From: Collinsella sp. AF23-2
Lineage (GTDB): Bacteria > Actinomycetota > Coriobacteriia > Coriobacteriales > Coriobacteriaceae
DNA length: 64,000 nt
Assembly: GCF_003459245.1 (NCBI RefSeq)
Contig: NZ_QRVG01000004.1
Span: forward strand, 57,073 to 121,072
Reading direction: 5' to 3'
Shown: positions 33,912 to 43,656 of the stretch, piece after piece
Layout: each line of letters begins with the position of its first letter
Numbering within the stretch: position 1 is the stretch's first letter
Notes under the pieces: model-generated
The model's database searches: none
Told to the model about the DNA's origin: nothing
The model's input: the letters and a program-made list of their open reading frames with translations, nothing else
Program-made: the position numbers and the translations under genes

Positions 33912-36686
33912 TTGGCGCGCGGATCTGCACAAAACGCCAAAGGCAATAAGGCCAATAACCAACCGGCATCTGCTAAGGGTGCCGGTTCCCATCTGCGTGC
34001 CAATAAGGGCCACGAGTCCGAGTTTGATGAGTTCGAGCCCCTGGTCGAGCCCTCAGCCAATCGCGATATCGCCGGTGTGGTCATCGCCGTTTTGGCGATC
34101 GCGTCCTTCATTGCCGTGATCTCTCCGGCAACAGCGCCCGTGACGGCTGCGGTTGCCGGTTTCTACCACCTGGGCTTTGGTCTGGGCGCCTACGTGCTGC
34201 CGATCGTCATCTTGCTGTTTGCCGCCACGCTCTTTTTGGGTGAGGACTCGCCGCTCAACGTGCGCTCTGTTGCGGGCGGCGCCTTGGTCTTTATCGCCGT
34301 CGTCTCCATTCTTTCGCTGATGGTGCCGGGCACGAGCGATTCGTGCGACCTTATGTTTACGCCGCAGAACCTTTCCGTGTCGGGCGGCTACATTGGCGCC
34401 TTTATCGCAAGTGCCTTGCAAAACGCCCTGGGTAAACCTATCGCCATGGTTGTCTTGCTGGGGCTTGTCGTCGTTGGTTTGGTCATTATCGGCTTTTCGG
34501 TGGGTGGCGTTTTGCGCTCCGCACGCGATCGCGCTGCCGATTTTGCCGAGCGTCGACGTGCCGATGTCAATGCGAGCCCGTGGGGCGATGAAGAGGCCCT
34601 GTCTGTTCCCGGCGTCGCTCGTCCGCACCTGAGCATTCTGCGCCAGAAGGGGACTGACGCCGCGGTGACCACGGTCATGGGTGGCGATGTCGACCCGGTT
34701 TTGGATGACGACGAGGACGATGACCCATTTGTCGACGTATCCGAGTCGGTTGAAGCCGAGCGCGCCAAGACCACGCTGCTGCCGCGCCGCCATGCCAAGA
34801 AGGGCAAGGCTGCGCCCAAGCTCAACACAAGCGAGCCCGACCCGTCTTGGTCCGATAGCGAGATTGAGCTCACCGAGGGTGACGACGAGGACGACGAGGC
34901 TCCGCTCGAGACCGCCAAGACAACCTTGCTGCCGCGTCGCCACGCCAAGCGCGGGCAGGTCACTGGACAGCTTTCGATGGAGGACGATCCGGACAAGGTT
35001 GACGAGTCCGAGCCGCCGTTTGCCGTGAACCCTGTTTCGGCCGCACCTCAGATTCCCGACTTCTTAAAGCATCCCAAGGTTGCCGATGCGCCTGCCACGA
35101 GTGCTATCGAATCGGCTGCGGCTCGTGATGGGGGAGTGGACGACGGCGCCGCAGATAACGAGGGCGAAGAGGAGGACGGCCTCAAGCTTCCGCCGCTCGA
35201 AATCCTGCATGCCAACCCGCAGTCGGCTTCCGCCGCGTCTTCGGACAAGGAGCTGGAGCAGACCGCTGAGTCACTGCAATCCACCTTGCTTGAGTTTGGC
35301 CGCAGTGCCCGCGTGGTCGGCTGGATCGCCGGCCCCACGGTGACGACCTTTAAGCTGCAGCCCGGTGAGGGCGAGCGTGTGAGCAAAATCTCGAGCCTCG
35401 AGGACGATATCGCGCTTTCGCTCGCTGCCCAGTCGGTGCGTATCTTTGCCCCGATCCCCGGCACCTCGCTCGTGGGCATCGAGATTCCCAACCGCAAGCG
35501 CCAGAACGTCAATCTGGGCGACGTGCTGCCCTATGTGAAGGGCGGTCCGCTCGAGCTCGCCATCGGCCGCGACGCCGAGGGCACGCCGGTTGTCGCCGAC
35601 CTCGCCAAGATGCCTCACCTGTTGATTGCCGGTACGACCGGTTCTGGTAAGTCGGTGATGATCAACTCCATCATCACGACCTTGCTCATGCGCGCCCTTC
35701 CCGAGGACGTTCGCCTGATTATGGTCGACCCCAAGCGCGTCGAGCTTGCGGGCTATAACGGTCTTCCGCATCTCTATGTGCCCGTGGTGACCGAGCCTAA
35801 GCAGGCCGCGAGCGCTCTGCAATGGGCTGTGTCCGAGATGGAGCGTCGCCTGAAGGTCTTCGAGCGTCTCAACGTGCGTAAGATCTCGACCTACAACGAA
35901 AAGCAGGCTGCTGGCGAGTTTGAGCATTACGACAACCCGCCGCAAAAGATGCCCTACCTGGTCATTATCATTGACGAGCTCTCTGACCTGATGATGGTCG
36001 CCGGTAAGGATGTCGAGGCCTCGATCGTGCGTATTGCACAGCTGGGCCGTGCCGCCGGTATTCACCTTATCGTTGCCACGCAGCGCCCCAGCTCCAACGT
36101 GGTGACGGGCCTTATCAAGGCCAACATCACCAACCGCATCGCCTTTAACGTCGCCACGGGCATCGACTCGCGCGTCATCATCGACCAGATGGGTGCCGAG
36201 AAGCTCACCGGTTTGGGCGACATGCTGTTCTCCAAGGTCGACTGGGGCAAGCCCCGCCGTATCCAGGGCTGCTTTGTCTCGGACGACGAAATCAACGAGA
36301 TTGTCGAGTTCGTCAAGTCGCAGAGCGAGCCCGACTACCACGAGGAGATTCTGTCCGCCGTGGCGCCCGCTTCCATGTCCATGGCTGGTGGCGGCATTGT
36401 CCGCACCGGAGTCGCCGAGCCGCAAGACGATGATCCGCTCATTTGGGAAGCCGCCCATATTGTGGTGGAATCGCAGCTGGGCTCCACATCTGGCCTGCAA
36501 CGCCGCCTGAAGGTTGGCTATGCGCGTGCCGGGCGTATTATGGACATGCTGGAAGAAAAGGGTGTCGTCGGCCCGCCCGACGGTTCCAAGCCGCGCGAGG
36601 TCCTGTTGGACGAGGAAGGGCTTGCCGCGCTGGAATCTGTCGACGCCGAGATGGCACGTGAAGATCGTGAGTTTGGAGGATTCTGA
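33912..36686 (+). CDS. ftsK: DNA translocase FtsK
   Basis: 924 residues from a TTG at 33912 whose GGAGG lies in the end of rnj. Hydrophobic segments between residues about 53 and 205 give around four membrane spans. The linker (about 210-420) is acidic and holds a duplicated AKTTLLPRRHAK motif at about 285-296 and 335-346. The motor has Walker A GTTGSGKS at 574-581, ELSDLMMVAG and IDQMGAEKLTGLGDML. The C-terminal gamma winged helix (QRRLKVGYARAGRIMDMLEE) recognises polar DNA motifs. It moves chromosome termini at division. Confidence 0.97.
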   Translation: MARGSAQNAKGNKANNQPASAKGAGSHLRANKGHESEFDEFEPLVEPSANRDIAGVVIAVLAIASFIAVISPATAPVTAAVAGFYHLGFGLGAYVLPIVILLFAATLFLGEDSPLNVRSVAGGALVFIAVVSILSLMVPGTSDSCDLMFTPQNLSVSGGYIGAFIASALQNALGKPIAMVVLLGLVVVGLVIIGFSVGGVLRSARDRAADFAERRRADVNASPWGDEEALSVPGVARPHLSILRQKGTDAAVTTVMGGDVDPVLDDDEDDDPFVDVSESVEAERAKTTLLPRRHAKKGKAAPKLNTSEPDPSWSDSEIELTEGDDEDDEAPLETAKTTLLPRRHAKRGQVTGQLSMEDDPDKVDESEPPFAVNPVSAAPQIPDFLKHPKVADAPATSAIESAAARDGGVDDGAADNEGEEEDGLKLPPLEILHANPQSASAASSDKELEQTAESLQSTLLEFGRSARVVGWIAGPTVTTFKLQPGEGERVSKISSLEDDIALSLAAQSVRIFAPIPGTSLVGIEIPNRKRQNVNLGDVLPYVKGGPLELAIGRDAEGTPVVADLAKMPHLLIAGTTGSGKSVMINSIITTLLMRALPEDVRLIMVDPKRVELAGYNGLPHLYVPVVTEPKQAASALQWAVSEMERRLKVFERLNVRKISTYNEKQAAGEFEHYDNPPQKMPYLVIIIDELSDLMMVAGKDVEASIVRIAQLGRAAGIHLIVATQRPSSNVVTGLIKANITNRIAFNVATGIDSRVIIDQMGAEKLTGLGDMLFSKVDWGKPRRIQGCFVSDDEINEIVEFVKSQSEPDYHEEILSAVAPASMSMAGGGIVRTGVAEPQDDDPLIWEAAHIVVESQLGSTSGLQRRLKVGYARAGRIMDMLEEKGVVGPPDGSKPREVLLDEEGLAALESVDAEMAREDREFGGF

Positions 36687-38197
36687 TGGCTGCACGCTTT
36701 GGTGACATGCTGCTCGAGCAGCGTCGCCGAATGGGCCTTTCCATTCAGCAGGTCGCCAACACCATCAAAATCAGGCCGCAGATCATCGAGTTTTTCGAGA
36801 CCGGTAACTTTGCTTCGATGCCGCCGCGCGGCTATGCGCAGGGCATGATTTCGAGCTATGCTCGTTTTTTGGGCCTCAATCCGCGCGAGGTCGTCAATGC
36901 CTACTTTGACGAACTGATGGCATACGAACGCGAGACGTCGCAGCAGGGCGGTCGTTTCCAGGACGCCGCCGGCTACGTCAATTCGCGTTCCTCTGTCGAT
37001 AACGGGCGCTTCCTGATGGTTCAGGGCGGTCGTTCGACTCGCTATGGACAGCGTCCTCAGCAGGCCGGTTATATTACCGAGACGGGTTCGGGCGAGGAGA
37101 TTCGCTCGCAGCGTGACCGGTTCCGCAGTACGCCGATGCCCGAGGACCGTGCACTTCCCGCTGCCCGCGGCGTGGCGCGTGACCCTCGTGCCGGCTACGG
37201 CGACGGCGGCTATTCCGATCGCGGTCACCGTGGTATCTCTGCCGGTCGTGCTCGCGGCGGCTATGCGGACGCCGATACCACGCAGGTGACGCCGCGTCTT
37301 CGCTCTCAATCACAGCCGTATGGCCAGCGCTCTTCGGCTCCGCGTGCGGGCCAGCGTGGCTATCAAGGCCGCGGTGAACTTGCGCCCCGATCGGGTCAGC
37401 GCAGCCTTCAGGGCCAGGGTGGCTATCGCGGCCGTTCCGATAGCCATCGTGGCCGTATGCCTCAGGGAGGCGGCCGCAGCAGTTCCAGTCGTGGACGCGG
37501 CGGTTCCCGTGCTCCTCAAAACAACGGACTCGATCCGCGTATCGTCTACGCCGGTATCGGTGCCGTGGCGTTGCTGCTGATCGTGCTCATCGTGGTACTT
37601 CTGCGCGGCTGCGCATCTTCGACGCCCGAGACCACGCCCGAGACGCCCACTGCTACCAAGACGACGACCAAGAAGTCTTCTAAGAAGACCGAAATCGTCG
37701 ACGAGGATGAGGACACCGATGAGGCGACGGATGAGTCGACCGATTCGGACGCCACCAAGACGACGGCTAAAAAGGAAGAAAACGAGGTAACGAAGGTCAA
37801 GGTCTCCGTTGCCAAGGGAAAGACCGCCTGGATTGAGGTCAAGGTCGATGGCAAGTCGGTCTATGGCGCCCAGGCGACTGGCCCCTTTGAGCAGGAGTAC
37901 ACGCCTGAGTCCTCGATCGAGATCACCACGTCCAAGCCTTCCGATGTCACCGTTACCAAGAACGGCGAAAAGGTCCGTTACGATACCAAGACCTCGGGCG
38001 TGGCGCGTGTGACGATCACCGTTCCCAAGAAGGAGACGACTGGTTCCGAGAATGGTGAAAGTTCTGATGGTACCGACACCACCGATGGTACCGACACCAC
38101 CGACGGCACCGATGCCCAGTCCACGGATGGCGCCGATACCGCAACTGACGGCCAGACGTCCACCGATTCTACCGACTATTCGTACGATAGCTACTAA
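36686..38197 (+). CDS. RodZ-like membrane protein with cytoplasmic HTH
   Basis: 503 residues, ATG overlapping the ftsK stop. Residues 1-75 are an HTH_25-type domain (FGDMLLEQRRRMGLSIQQVA, PRGYAQGMISSYARFLGL). A long Arg/Gly/Gln/Ser-rich linker follows to about 280, then one membrane span (IGAVALLLIVLIVVLLRG) at about 291-308. Outside is an acidic Thr-rich stretch, a RodZ C-terminal DUF4115-like beta domain (AWIEVKVDGKSVYGAQATGP), and a low-complexity tail of DGTDTT repeats. RodZ links MreB to wall synthesis; here it may act in cell shape or division with FtsK next to it. Confidence 0.85.
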   Translation: MAARFGDMLLEQRRRMGLSIQQVANTIKIRPQIIEFFETGNFASMPPRGYAQGMISSYARFLGLNPREVVNAYFDELMAYERETSQQGGRFQDAAGYVNSRSSVDNGRFLMVQGGRSTRYGQRPQQAGYITETGSGEEIRSQRDRFRSTPMPEDRALPAARGVARDPRAGYGDGGYSDRGHRGISAGRARGGYADADTTQVTPRLRSQSQPYGQRSSAPRAGQRGYQGRGELAPRSGQRSLQGQGGYRGRSDSHRGRMPQGGGRSSSSRGRGGSRAPQNNGLDPRIVYAGIGAVALLLIVLIVVLLRGCASSTPETTPETPTATKTTTKKSSKKTEIVDEDEDTDEATDESTDSDATKTTAKKEENEVTKVKVSVAKGKTAWIEVKVDGKSVYGAQATGPFEQEYTPESSIEITTSKPSDVTVTKNGEKVRYDTKTSGVARVTITVPKKETTGSENGESSDGTDTTDGTDTTDGTDAQSTDGADTATDGQTSTDSTDYSYDSY

Positions 38198-38223
38198 GTC
38201 GCTCGTACGCGAAAGGAAACATC

Positions 38224-38721
38224 ATGGCTAAAGATTCCAGCTTCGACGTCGTGTCCGAGGTCAACATGCAAGAGGTCGACAACGCCTTCCAGCAAACCAC
38301 GCGCGAGATTTCCCAGCGCTATGACCTGAAGGATTCCGGCGCCACGATCGAGCTTTCGAAGGGCGACAAGCTCTTTACGATCAACGCCCCGGCCGACTTT
38401 GTCTCCAAGCAGATTATCGACGTGCTGAGCTCCAAGCTCATCAAGCGCGGCATCGACCTCAAGGCTGTCTCGTGGGATGCTCCGCAGGCGGCATCGGGCG
38501 GCACCGTGCGCGTGCTCGGCCATATCGTCGAGGGTATCGACCAGGCGACCGCCAAGAAGATCAACAAGGACATCAAGGACCAAAAGCTCAAGGTCAAGGT
38601 GACTATCGAGGCCGATAAGCTGCGTGTTTCCTCTGCTTCGAAGGACGCGTTGCAGACCGTGATCCAGTTCCTGCGCGACCAGGACTACGGCCAGCCGCTG
38701 CAGTTCACCAACTACCGCTAA
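38224..38721 (+). CDS. YajQ family nucleotide-binding protein
   Basis: 165 residues, the standard family length. It begins with SSFDVVSEVNMQEVDNAFQQ and contains KGDKLFTINAPADF and the C-terminal LQTVIQFLRDQDYGQPLQFT, all characteristic of YajQ (DUF520). Family members bind nucleotides or tRNA, and some bind cyclic di-GMP. The gene has its own AAAGGAA ribosome-binding site and lies in the rnj-to-cinA run. Confidence 0.93.
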   Translation: MAKDSSFDVVSEVNMQEVDNAFQQTTREISQRYDLKDSGATIELSKGDKLFTINAPADFVSKQIIDVLSSKLIKRGIDLKAVSWDAPQAASGGTVRVLGHIVEGIDQATAKKINKDIKDQKLKVKVTIEADKLRVSSASKDALQTVIQFLRDQDYGQPLQFTNYR

Positions 38722-38748
38722 TATCATTCGAAAGGACTGCTCTCCAAC

Positions 38749-40098
38749 ATGGATACACCGTTGGGCTCCGTGCTCTACATCACCCTCGGGTGCGCTAAGA
38801 ACGAGGTTGACACCGACCGCATGCGTTCTCTTTTGACCGCCGCGGGCTACGAGGAGGCATTCGACCCACAGGATGCCGATATCGCCATCGTCAATACATG
38901 CTCGTTCCTCGCCTCCGCAACGTCCGAGAGCATCGAGACCACGCTCGAGCTCGCCAACGAGGTTCAGGACGGCGTTCGTTCTTGTCCCATCGTCATGTGC
39001 GGCTGTGTGCCGTCGCGCTATGGCGACGACCTGCCTGACGAGCTGCCCGAGGTCGCTGCCTTTGTGAAGGCCGACGAGGAGGACGGCGTCGTGGCGGTCA
39101 TCGATGGCGTGCTGGGTGTCGAGCGTGAGATCGCTGCCTATATTCCGCAAGTCAAGCGCACTGTCGAGGGCGCCGTTGCTTACGTCAAGATTTCCGATGG
39201 CTGCAACCGCTTCTGCAGCTTCTGCATGATCCCGTATATCCGCGGTCGTTATCACTCGCGCAATGCCGAGAGCATTATCTCCGAGGTACGCGACCTGGTT
39301 GCCGGCGGTGTGCGCGAGATCGTGCTGATCGGCCAGGACACGGGTATTTGGGGCACCGACTTTGCCGACGAAGACGCCACCGATGGCTCGCCGCGCAATC
39401 TGGCGCAGCTGCTGCATGCCGTCGCCGAGGCCGTGCGCCCGCACAACGTCTGGGTCCGCGTGCTCTATCTGCAGCCCGAGGGCATGACCGACGAGCTTAT
39501 CGATACGATTCGCGATATGCCCGAGGTGCTGCCCTATATCGATATCCCCGTGCAGCACTGCGACGCGCGCATCCTCAAGGCTATGCGCCGTTCTGGTTCG
39601 CGCCAGGAGCTCGAGGACCTGTTCCGCGATCTGCGTGAGCGTATCCCCGGCATCGTGATCCGTTCCACGGCCATGGTCGGCTTCCCGACCGAGACCGACG
39701 ACGAGTTCCGCGACCTTATCGACTTTATGGACACCGTCGGCTTTGACTACACGAGTGTCTTTGCCTACTCGCAGGAGGAGGGCAGCCTGGCCGCTAAGAT
39801 GGAGGGTCAGGTCGATGAGGAGGTCAAGCTCGAGCGCGCCCAGGAGGCCATGGACCTGGCCGAGTCGCTCGGTTTTGCCGCCACCGCCGCACATGTGGGC
39901 GAGCGCGCCCAGGTGATTGTCGACGGCATCGAGGAGACCGAGGACGGCGCCGAGCTGATCGGCCATGCTTGGTTCCAGGCGCCCGATTCGGATGGCGCGG
40001 TGCACTTGGACGCCAGTGAGGCGTCCGTGGGCGATATTCTGACGGTCGAGTTTACCGATAGCTTCTGCTATGAGCTTATCGGCCATGTTGTGGAGTAG
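38749..40098 (+). CDS. rimO: Ribosomal protein S12 methylthiotransferase RimO
   Basis: 449 residues. It has the N-terminal UPF0004 domain (LYITLGCAKNEVDTDRMRSL), the radical-SAM cluster Cys residues C152, C156 and C159 in CNRFCSFCMIPYIRGR, and a C-terminal TRAM domain (ELIGHAWFQAP). The LGCAKNEVD motif and the short variant of the SAM loop favour RimO over MiaB, which is separately present at 46732. It adds a methylthio group to an Asp of protein S12. Confidence 0.95.
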   Translation: MDTPLGSVLYITLGCAKNEVDTDRMRSLLTAAGYEEAFDPQDADIAIVNTCSFLASATSESIETTLELANEVQDGVRSCPIVMCGCVPSRYGDDLPDELPEVAAFVKADEEDGVVAVIDGVLGVEREIAAYIPQVKRTVEGAVAYVKISDGCNRFCSFCMIPYIRGRYHSRNAESIISEVRDLVAGGVREIVLIGQDTGIWGTDFADEDATDGSPRNLAQLLHAVAEAVRPHNVWVRVLYLQPEGMTDELIDTIRDMPEVLPYIDIPVQHCDARILKAMRRSGSRQELEDLFRDLRERIPGIVIRSTAMVGFPTETDDEFRDLIDFMDTVGFDYTSVFAYSQEEGSLAAKMEGQVDEEVKLERAQEAMDLAESLGFAATAAHVGERAQVIVDGIEETEDGAELIGHAWFQAPDSDGAVHLDASEASVGDILTVEFTDSFCYELIGHVVE

Positions 40099-40107
40099 GA
40101 GAGCATC

Positions 40108-40746
40108 GTGGCAAACGAGAGCAATAAGGAACTGACGAGTGTTTGGACGCCCGCCAACATCGTGACGTGCGTTCGCATCGTCTTTATCCCGGTGTTCATG
40201 ATCGTGTCGGCGCTTTCTCACACGAGTGTTGCCGGTACAGATTGGAGCACCTTCGACGGCCCGCTCGCCGCCGCTGCCTTCATTCTGTATGTGATCCTGT
40301 CGTGCACCGATAAGGTCGACGGTTATCTGGCGCGTTCGCGCAATGAGATTACCGACTTCGGTAAATTCTTGGACCCCATTGCCGATAAGCTGCTGGTGTT
40401 CTCGGCTCTGCTGCTGTTCTTGGATTTTGGCGCTGTGACCGTGTGGTCCGTGTTCATTATCCTGTTCCGTGAGCTTCTGGTGAGCGCCCTTCGCATGGTC
40501 GCGAGTGCCGCCGGCGTGGTCGTTGCCGCCGATAAGCTTGGCAAGTACAAGACGGCGACCACGATGGTCTCCATCTGCGGTTACCTGTGCGTCTTTGCTA
40601 TGGCCGGCTTGCACCTTGGCCCGCTGGCGCTGACGCTCGGCATCTACTCGGTGTCGCGCTTCCTGTACGCCGTTGCCGTTGTCCTGACCGTTATCTCGGG
40701 CGCCCAGTACTTCTGGAACTGCCGCAAGATCGTCTTTTCGGTCTAG
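40108..40746 (+). CDS. pgsA: CDP-diacylglycerol-glycerol-3-phosphate phosphatidyltransferase
   Basis: 212 residues from a GTG at 40108 (AGGAG upstream). The CDP-alcohol transferase motif is complete: D68, D71, G72, A75, R76, G85, D89 and D93 in CTDKVDGYLARSRNEITDFG and the following FLDPIADK. Five or six hydrophobic segments fit a membrane enzyme. It makes phosphatidylglycerol phosphate, the first step to anionic phospholipids. A second family member is at 61024-61728. It follows rimO and precedes cinA, as in many actinobacteria and firmicutes. Confidence 0.93.
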   Translation: MANESNKELTSVWTPANIVTCVRIVFIPVFMIVSALSHTSVAGTDWSTFDGPLAAAAFILYVILSCTDKVDGYLARSRNEITDFGKFLDPIADKLLVFSALLLFLDFGAVTVWSVFIILFRELLVSALRMVASAAGVVVAADKLGKYKTATTMVSICGYLCVFAMAGLHLGPLALTLGIYSVSRFLYAVAVVLTVISGAQYFWNCRKIVFSV

Positions 40747-40758
40747 GTTCTGGTGGGT

Positions 40759-41289
40759 ATGACGGACTCTTTTGAGCAGATCTCCGCACATAACGAGGAG
40801 CTGGCGCGTCATATTGTCGAGCGCGCGAGCGCTCGGGGCGTGACGGTTTCGACGGCTGAGTCGCTGACAGCAGGTATGATCGCCTCGACGATTGCCGATA
40901 TCCCGGGCGCCTCGGCGGTGCTGCGTGGCGGTGCGGTGACCTACTGCGATGAGATCAAGCATCGCGTTTTGGGTGTTGATCAGGAGACGCTCGACCGCTA
41001 TACCGCGGTGTCGCATCAGACCGCGCGCGAGATGGCGGCGGGTTCGCTGGAGCTGTACCAGAGCGATATTGCAGTGAGCGCAACGGGTTATGCCGGCCCC
41101 GGCGGCGGCACTGAGGACGATCCGGCTGGCACTTTCTATATTGGCTGGGCGTATCGCGCGGCTGATGGGGAAGTGCCGGTCGTGGACTCTGTGCGCTGCC
41201 ACTATGAGGGCGACCGTTCGTGTGTTCGTGCCCATGCGGTCGCGGAGGCATTGGGACGCATTGCCCTTGTGCTCAACTCTATGGAATAG
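40759..41289 (+). CDS. pncC: CinA C-terminal domain protein, nicotinamide-nucleotide amidase
   Basis: 176 residues from ATG 40759; a GTG six bases earlier is possible. Only the C-terminal CinA domain is present, with VSTAESLTAGMIASTIADIP, VLRGGAVTYCDEIKHRVLGV and VSATGYAGPGGGTEDDPAGT. The domain deamidates nicotinamide mononucleotide in pyridine-nucleotide recycling. The gene often lies before recA, as here. Confidence 0.93.
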   Translation: MTDSFEQISAHNEELARHIVERASARGVTVSTAESLTAGMIASTIADIPGASAVLRGGAVTYCDEIKHRVLGVDQETLDRYTAVSHQTAREMAAGSLELYQSDIAVSATGYAGPGGGTEDDPAGTFYIGWAYRAADGEVPVVDSVRCHYEGDRSCVRAHAVAEALGRIALVLNSME

Positions 41290-41296
41290 ACGTGTT

Positions 41297-41320
41297 TTAA
41301 GGGGCCTTCGGGCCCCTTAA
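41297..41320 (+). terminator. Hairpin terminator after cinA
   Basis: TTAAGGGGCC (41297-41306) pairs perfectly with GGCCCCTTAA (41311-41320) over TTCG. The T run after it is weak; the TTTTAA before it makes it symmetrical. Confidence 0.78.
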
Positions 41321-41487
41321 TTGTGGAGATAGGGACCCCTGACGAATTTAGCGTTTGCGCTGGTCATAGGTGTATTTTTGCCTTTCTTGTTCTTATTTGC
41401 CCCTTTGTGGTCAAGCATTTGGTCAGTGTTTGGTCGGCGTTTGGTTGGGTTTTGGAAAGACTGCCTGCATATGATTGGCCTGAACGG

Positions 41488-41516
41488 TTGACCACGAACA
41501 GCCGTTCGTTTATTAT
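41488..41516 (+). promoter_or_regulatory. recA promoter with LexA box
   Basis: TTGACC (41488-41493) and TATTAT (41511-41516) are separated by exactly 17 bases, a near-consensus sigma-70-type promoter. The spacer contains CGAACAGCCGTTCG (41495-41508), a perfect actinobacterial/firmicute-type SOS box GAAC-N4-GTTC. LexA binding here would block RNA polymerase directly. The rest of the gap 41321-41546 shows a T-rich run with repeated TTTGGT motifs (about 41410-41455) and no gene. Confidence 0.9.
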
Positions 41517-41546
41517 CGATGCAGGTTGTTAAGAGGAGGGCTATTC

Positions 41547-42695
41547 ATGGCCAAGAATTCAGGTCCCGTACGTACCGTTCATGCTCGCACGACGGGTAAA
41601 GAGCGCGATGAGATGATCGCCACCACCAAGGCCGAGATCGAGAAGAAGTTCGGTCAAGGCTCCATCATGAGGTATGGTGACGGCGGCCCCGAGCTTGAGG
41701 TTGAGGCCATCCCCACGGGCGCTCTGGCACTCGATGCCGCTCTGGGTATCGGCGGTGTGCCGCGCGGCCGTATCGTCGAGATTTACGGTCCTGAGTCCTC
41801 CGGTAAGACGACGCTTTCGCTCGAGATCCTGGCCGAAGCCCAGGCAATGGGTGGCGTGGTGGCATTTATCGATGCCGAGCACGCGCTCGATCCCACGTAT
41901 GCCGCGCGCATTGGCGTGGATATCGACGAGGTACTGATTTCCCAGCCTGATACGGGTGAGCAGGCGCTCGAGATTGTTGACATGCTCGTGCGTTCCGGCG
42001 CCATCGATGCCATCGTCGTCGACTCCGTCGCCGCGCTGACCCCGCGTGCCGAGATCGAGGGAGAGATCGGCGATACCACGGTCGGATTGCAAGCTCGTCT
42101 GATGAGTCAGGCGCTCCGCAAGCTCGCCGGCTCGCTGTCCAAGTCCAACACGACATGCATCTTCATTAACCAGCTGCGAGAGAAGATCGGCGTCATGTTC
42201 GGCAACCCTGAGACCACGACGGGCGGCCGCGCCCTTAAGTTCTTCTCTTCGGTGCGTATCGACATTCGCCGCATCGACAGCATTAAGCTTAAGGATGAGG
42301 TTATCGGTAACCGCGTGCGCGCCAAGGTCGTTAAGAACAAGGTGGCAGCTCCGTTCCGTTCTGCTGAGTTCGACATCATGTACGGTACGGGCATCTCTAA
42401 GGAGGGCTCGATTCTGGACATGGCTGTCGAGTGCGGCATTTGCAAGAAGATGGGCTCCTGGTTTGCCTATGGCGAGGACAAGCTCGGCAACGGTCGCGAG
42501 GCCGCCAAGGCGTTCCTGCGCGAACACCCCGATTGCGCCGACGAGATTGAGCATAAGGTCCGCCTTGCCTGCGGGCTTGAGTTTGATGACGATGCTCCGT
42601 CCGAGGTCGAGCTGACCGATCAGCCTGCGCCTGAGGAGTTTGACGAGCTTTACGCCATCGATGGTTCCGCCATGCTCGATGATGACGACGAGTAG
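41547..42695 (+). CDS. recA: Recombinase RecA
   Basis: 382 residues from ATG 41547 (AGAGGAGGG upstream). Walker A GPESSGKT is at residues 81-88, with [10 protein letters not shown], the [11 protein letters not shown]alker [21 protein letters not shown] for the DNA-binding loop region and a highly acidic C-terminal tail ([11 protein letters not shown]). It forms filaments on single-stranded DNA, drives strand exchange and triggers LexA self-cleavage. It is followed by recX 11 bases later. Confidence 0.99.
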   Translation: MAKNSGPVRTVHARTTGKERDEMIATTKAEIEKKFGQGSIMRYGDGGPELEVEAIPTGALALDAALGIGGVPRGRIVEIYGPESSGKTTLSLEILAEAQAMGGVVAFIDAEHALDPTYAARIGVDIDEVLISQPDTGEQALEIVDMLVRSGAIDAIVVDSVAALTPRAEIEGEIGDTTVGLQARLMSQALRKLAGSLSKSNTTCIFINQLREKIGVMFGNPETTTGGRALKFFSSVRIDIRRIDSIKLKDEVIGNRVRAKVVKNKVAAPFRSAEFDIMYGTGISKEGSILDMAVECGICKKMGSWFAYGEDKLGNGREAAKAFLREHPDCADEIEHKVRLACGLEFDDDAPSEVELTDQPAPEEFDELYAIDGSAMLDDDDE

Positions 42696-42706
42696 CGGTT
42701 ACGCTC

Positions 42707-43399
42707 ATGTCGTATACGGTGACCGAGGCCACGGTTGTCCTTCCCGATAAGAAGGCGGCCTCCTCGTTCTCGAGCGGGTATGCGTCCAAAAAGCCTTGCG
42801 CACATATCGATTGTGAGCTTGAGGGCGGTTTTGAGCGGTCCATTTGGATTCCCGTGCGGGTCGCGCGCCTGTATGTCAAAAATCGCCCCGATCTTCCCTG
42901 TGATTGGGATAACTTTCGTGAAGCGGTGCAGCTCATCGAGCGTAAATGTGCACTTACCATGGTGACCGAGATGCTATCGCGACGCGACCATGCGACGGGT
43001 GAGGTCCGTGACAAGTTGGCACGCTACGGCTTTCGCCAGCCCGCGATCGATTTCGCCGTCGAGCGCGCCACCGAGTATCGCTTTTTAGACGAGAACCGCT
43101 TTTGCTCGTACTTTATCGAGGAACGCAAGCGGCGCGGTTGGGGACAGCGTAAAATCGAGACCGAGCTCAAGCGCCGTCATGTCGTGCTCGATGACATTCC
43201 CGGTTATCCCGAGGATTATTTTGCCGTCGAAGACGATTTGGCGCGTGCGTCAGCCCTGCTCGCCAAGCGGCGTGTTCCAGAGACGCGCGGATTCGAAAAA
43301 CTGGTTCGGTTTTTGATGGGCAAGGGCTTCTCGTATCACATCGCCGCCGATGCCGTTAAGGCACGTCTCGATGCCGAACGTGAGGAATGTGCGGTTTAG
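42707..43399 (+). CDS. recX: Regulatory protein RecX
   Basis: 230 residues. The N-terminal 75 residues are less conserved; the RecX repeats follow: ALTMVTEMLSRRDHATGEVR, YRFLDENRFCSYFIEERKRR and GWGQRKIETELKRRHV. It limits RecA filament growth by binding in the filament groove. Position directly downstream of recA is the usual arrangement and implies co-transcription from the SOS-controlled promoter. Confidence 0.93.
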   Translation: MSYTVTEATVVLPDKKAASSFSSGYASKKPCAHIDCELEGGFERSIWIPVRVARLYVKNRPDLPCDWDNFREAVQLIERKCALTMVTEMLSRRDHATGEVRDKLARYGFRQPAIDFAVERATEYRFLDENRFCSYFIEERKRRGWGQRKIETELKRRHVVLDDIPGYPEDYFAVEDDLARASALLAKRRVPETRGFEKLVRFLMGKGFSYHIAADAVKARLDAEREECAV

Positions 43400-43461
43400 G
43401 CGTATGCGTTTTGTGGCCCTGCCGTTCACCGCGTTTTAGCCGCCGTGCTGGGGCCATTTAT

Positions 43462-43490
43462 TTGACAGTTGTTGTGGTTCAACGTACGAT
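43462..43490 (+). promoter_or_regulatory. Promoter upstream of rny
   Basis: TTGACA (43462-43467), a 17-base spacer and TACGAT (43485-43490) form a strong promoter about 166 bases before rny. The gap 43400-43656 contains no gene. Confidence 0.8.
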
Positions 43491-43595
43491 AAACACTGTC
43501 ATTTGCTTTGTGATATGTGCTCATCTGTGATGAGTTTGTTTATATGTTTATCTGTATCCGACCCGCATAAGCTGCGCCCATATTACTCAAATGTC

Positions 43596-43621
43596 GCGAG
43601 CCGTTCGTAAGGACGGTTCGC
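43596..43621 (+). promoter_or_regulatory. Leader hairpin before rny, possible attenuator
   Basis: GCGAGCCGT (43596-43604) pairs with ACGGTTCGC (43613-43621) with one wobble, followed by TTTGTTGTGT. It is downstream of the promoter and 35 bases before the start codon, so it may act as an intrinsic attenuator in the rny leader. Confidence 0.5.
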
Positions 43622-43656
43622 TTTGTTGTGTAACGAATCCATAAAAAGGAGTGAGC

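Noticed and set aside
38194..41235. 1013-codon minus-strand ORF
   Set aside because: Mirror frame of yajQ, rimO, pgsA and cinA produced by GC-rich codon bias; composition is His/Arg/Asp-rich without family motifs.
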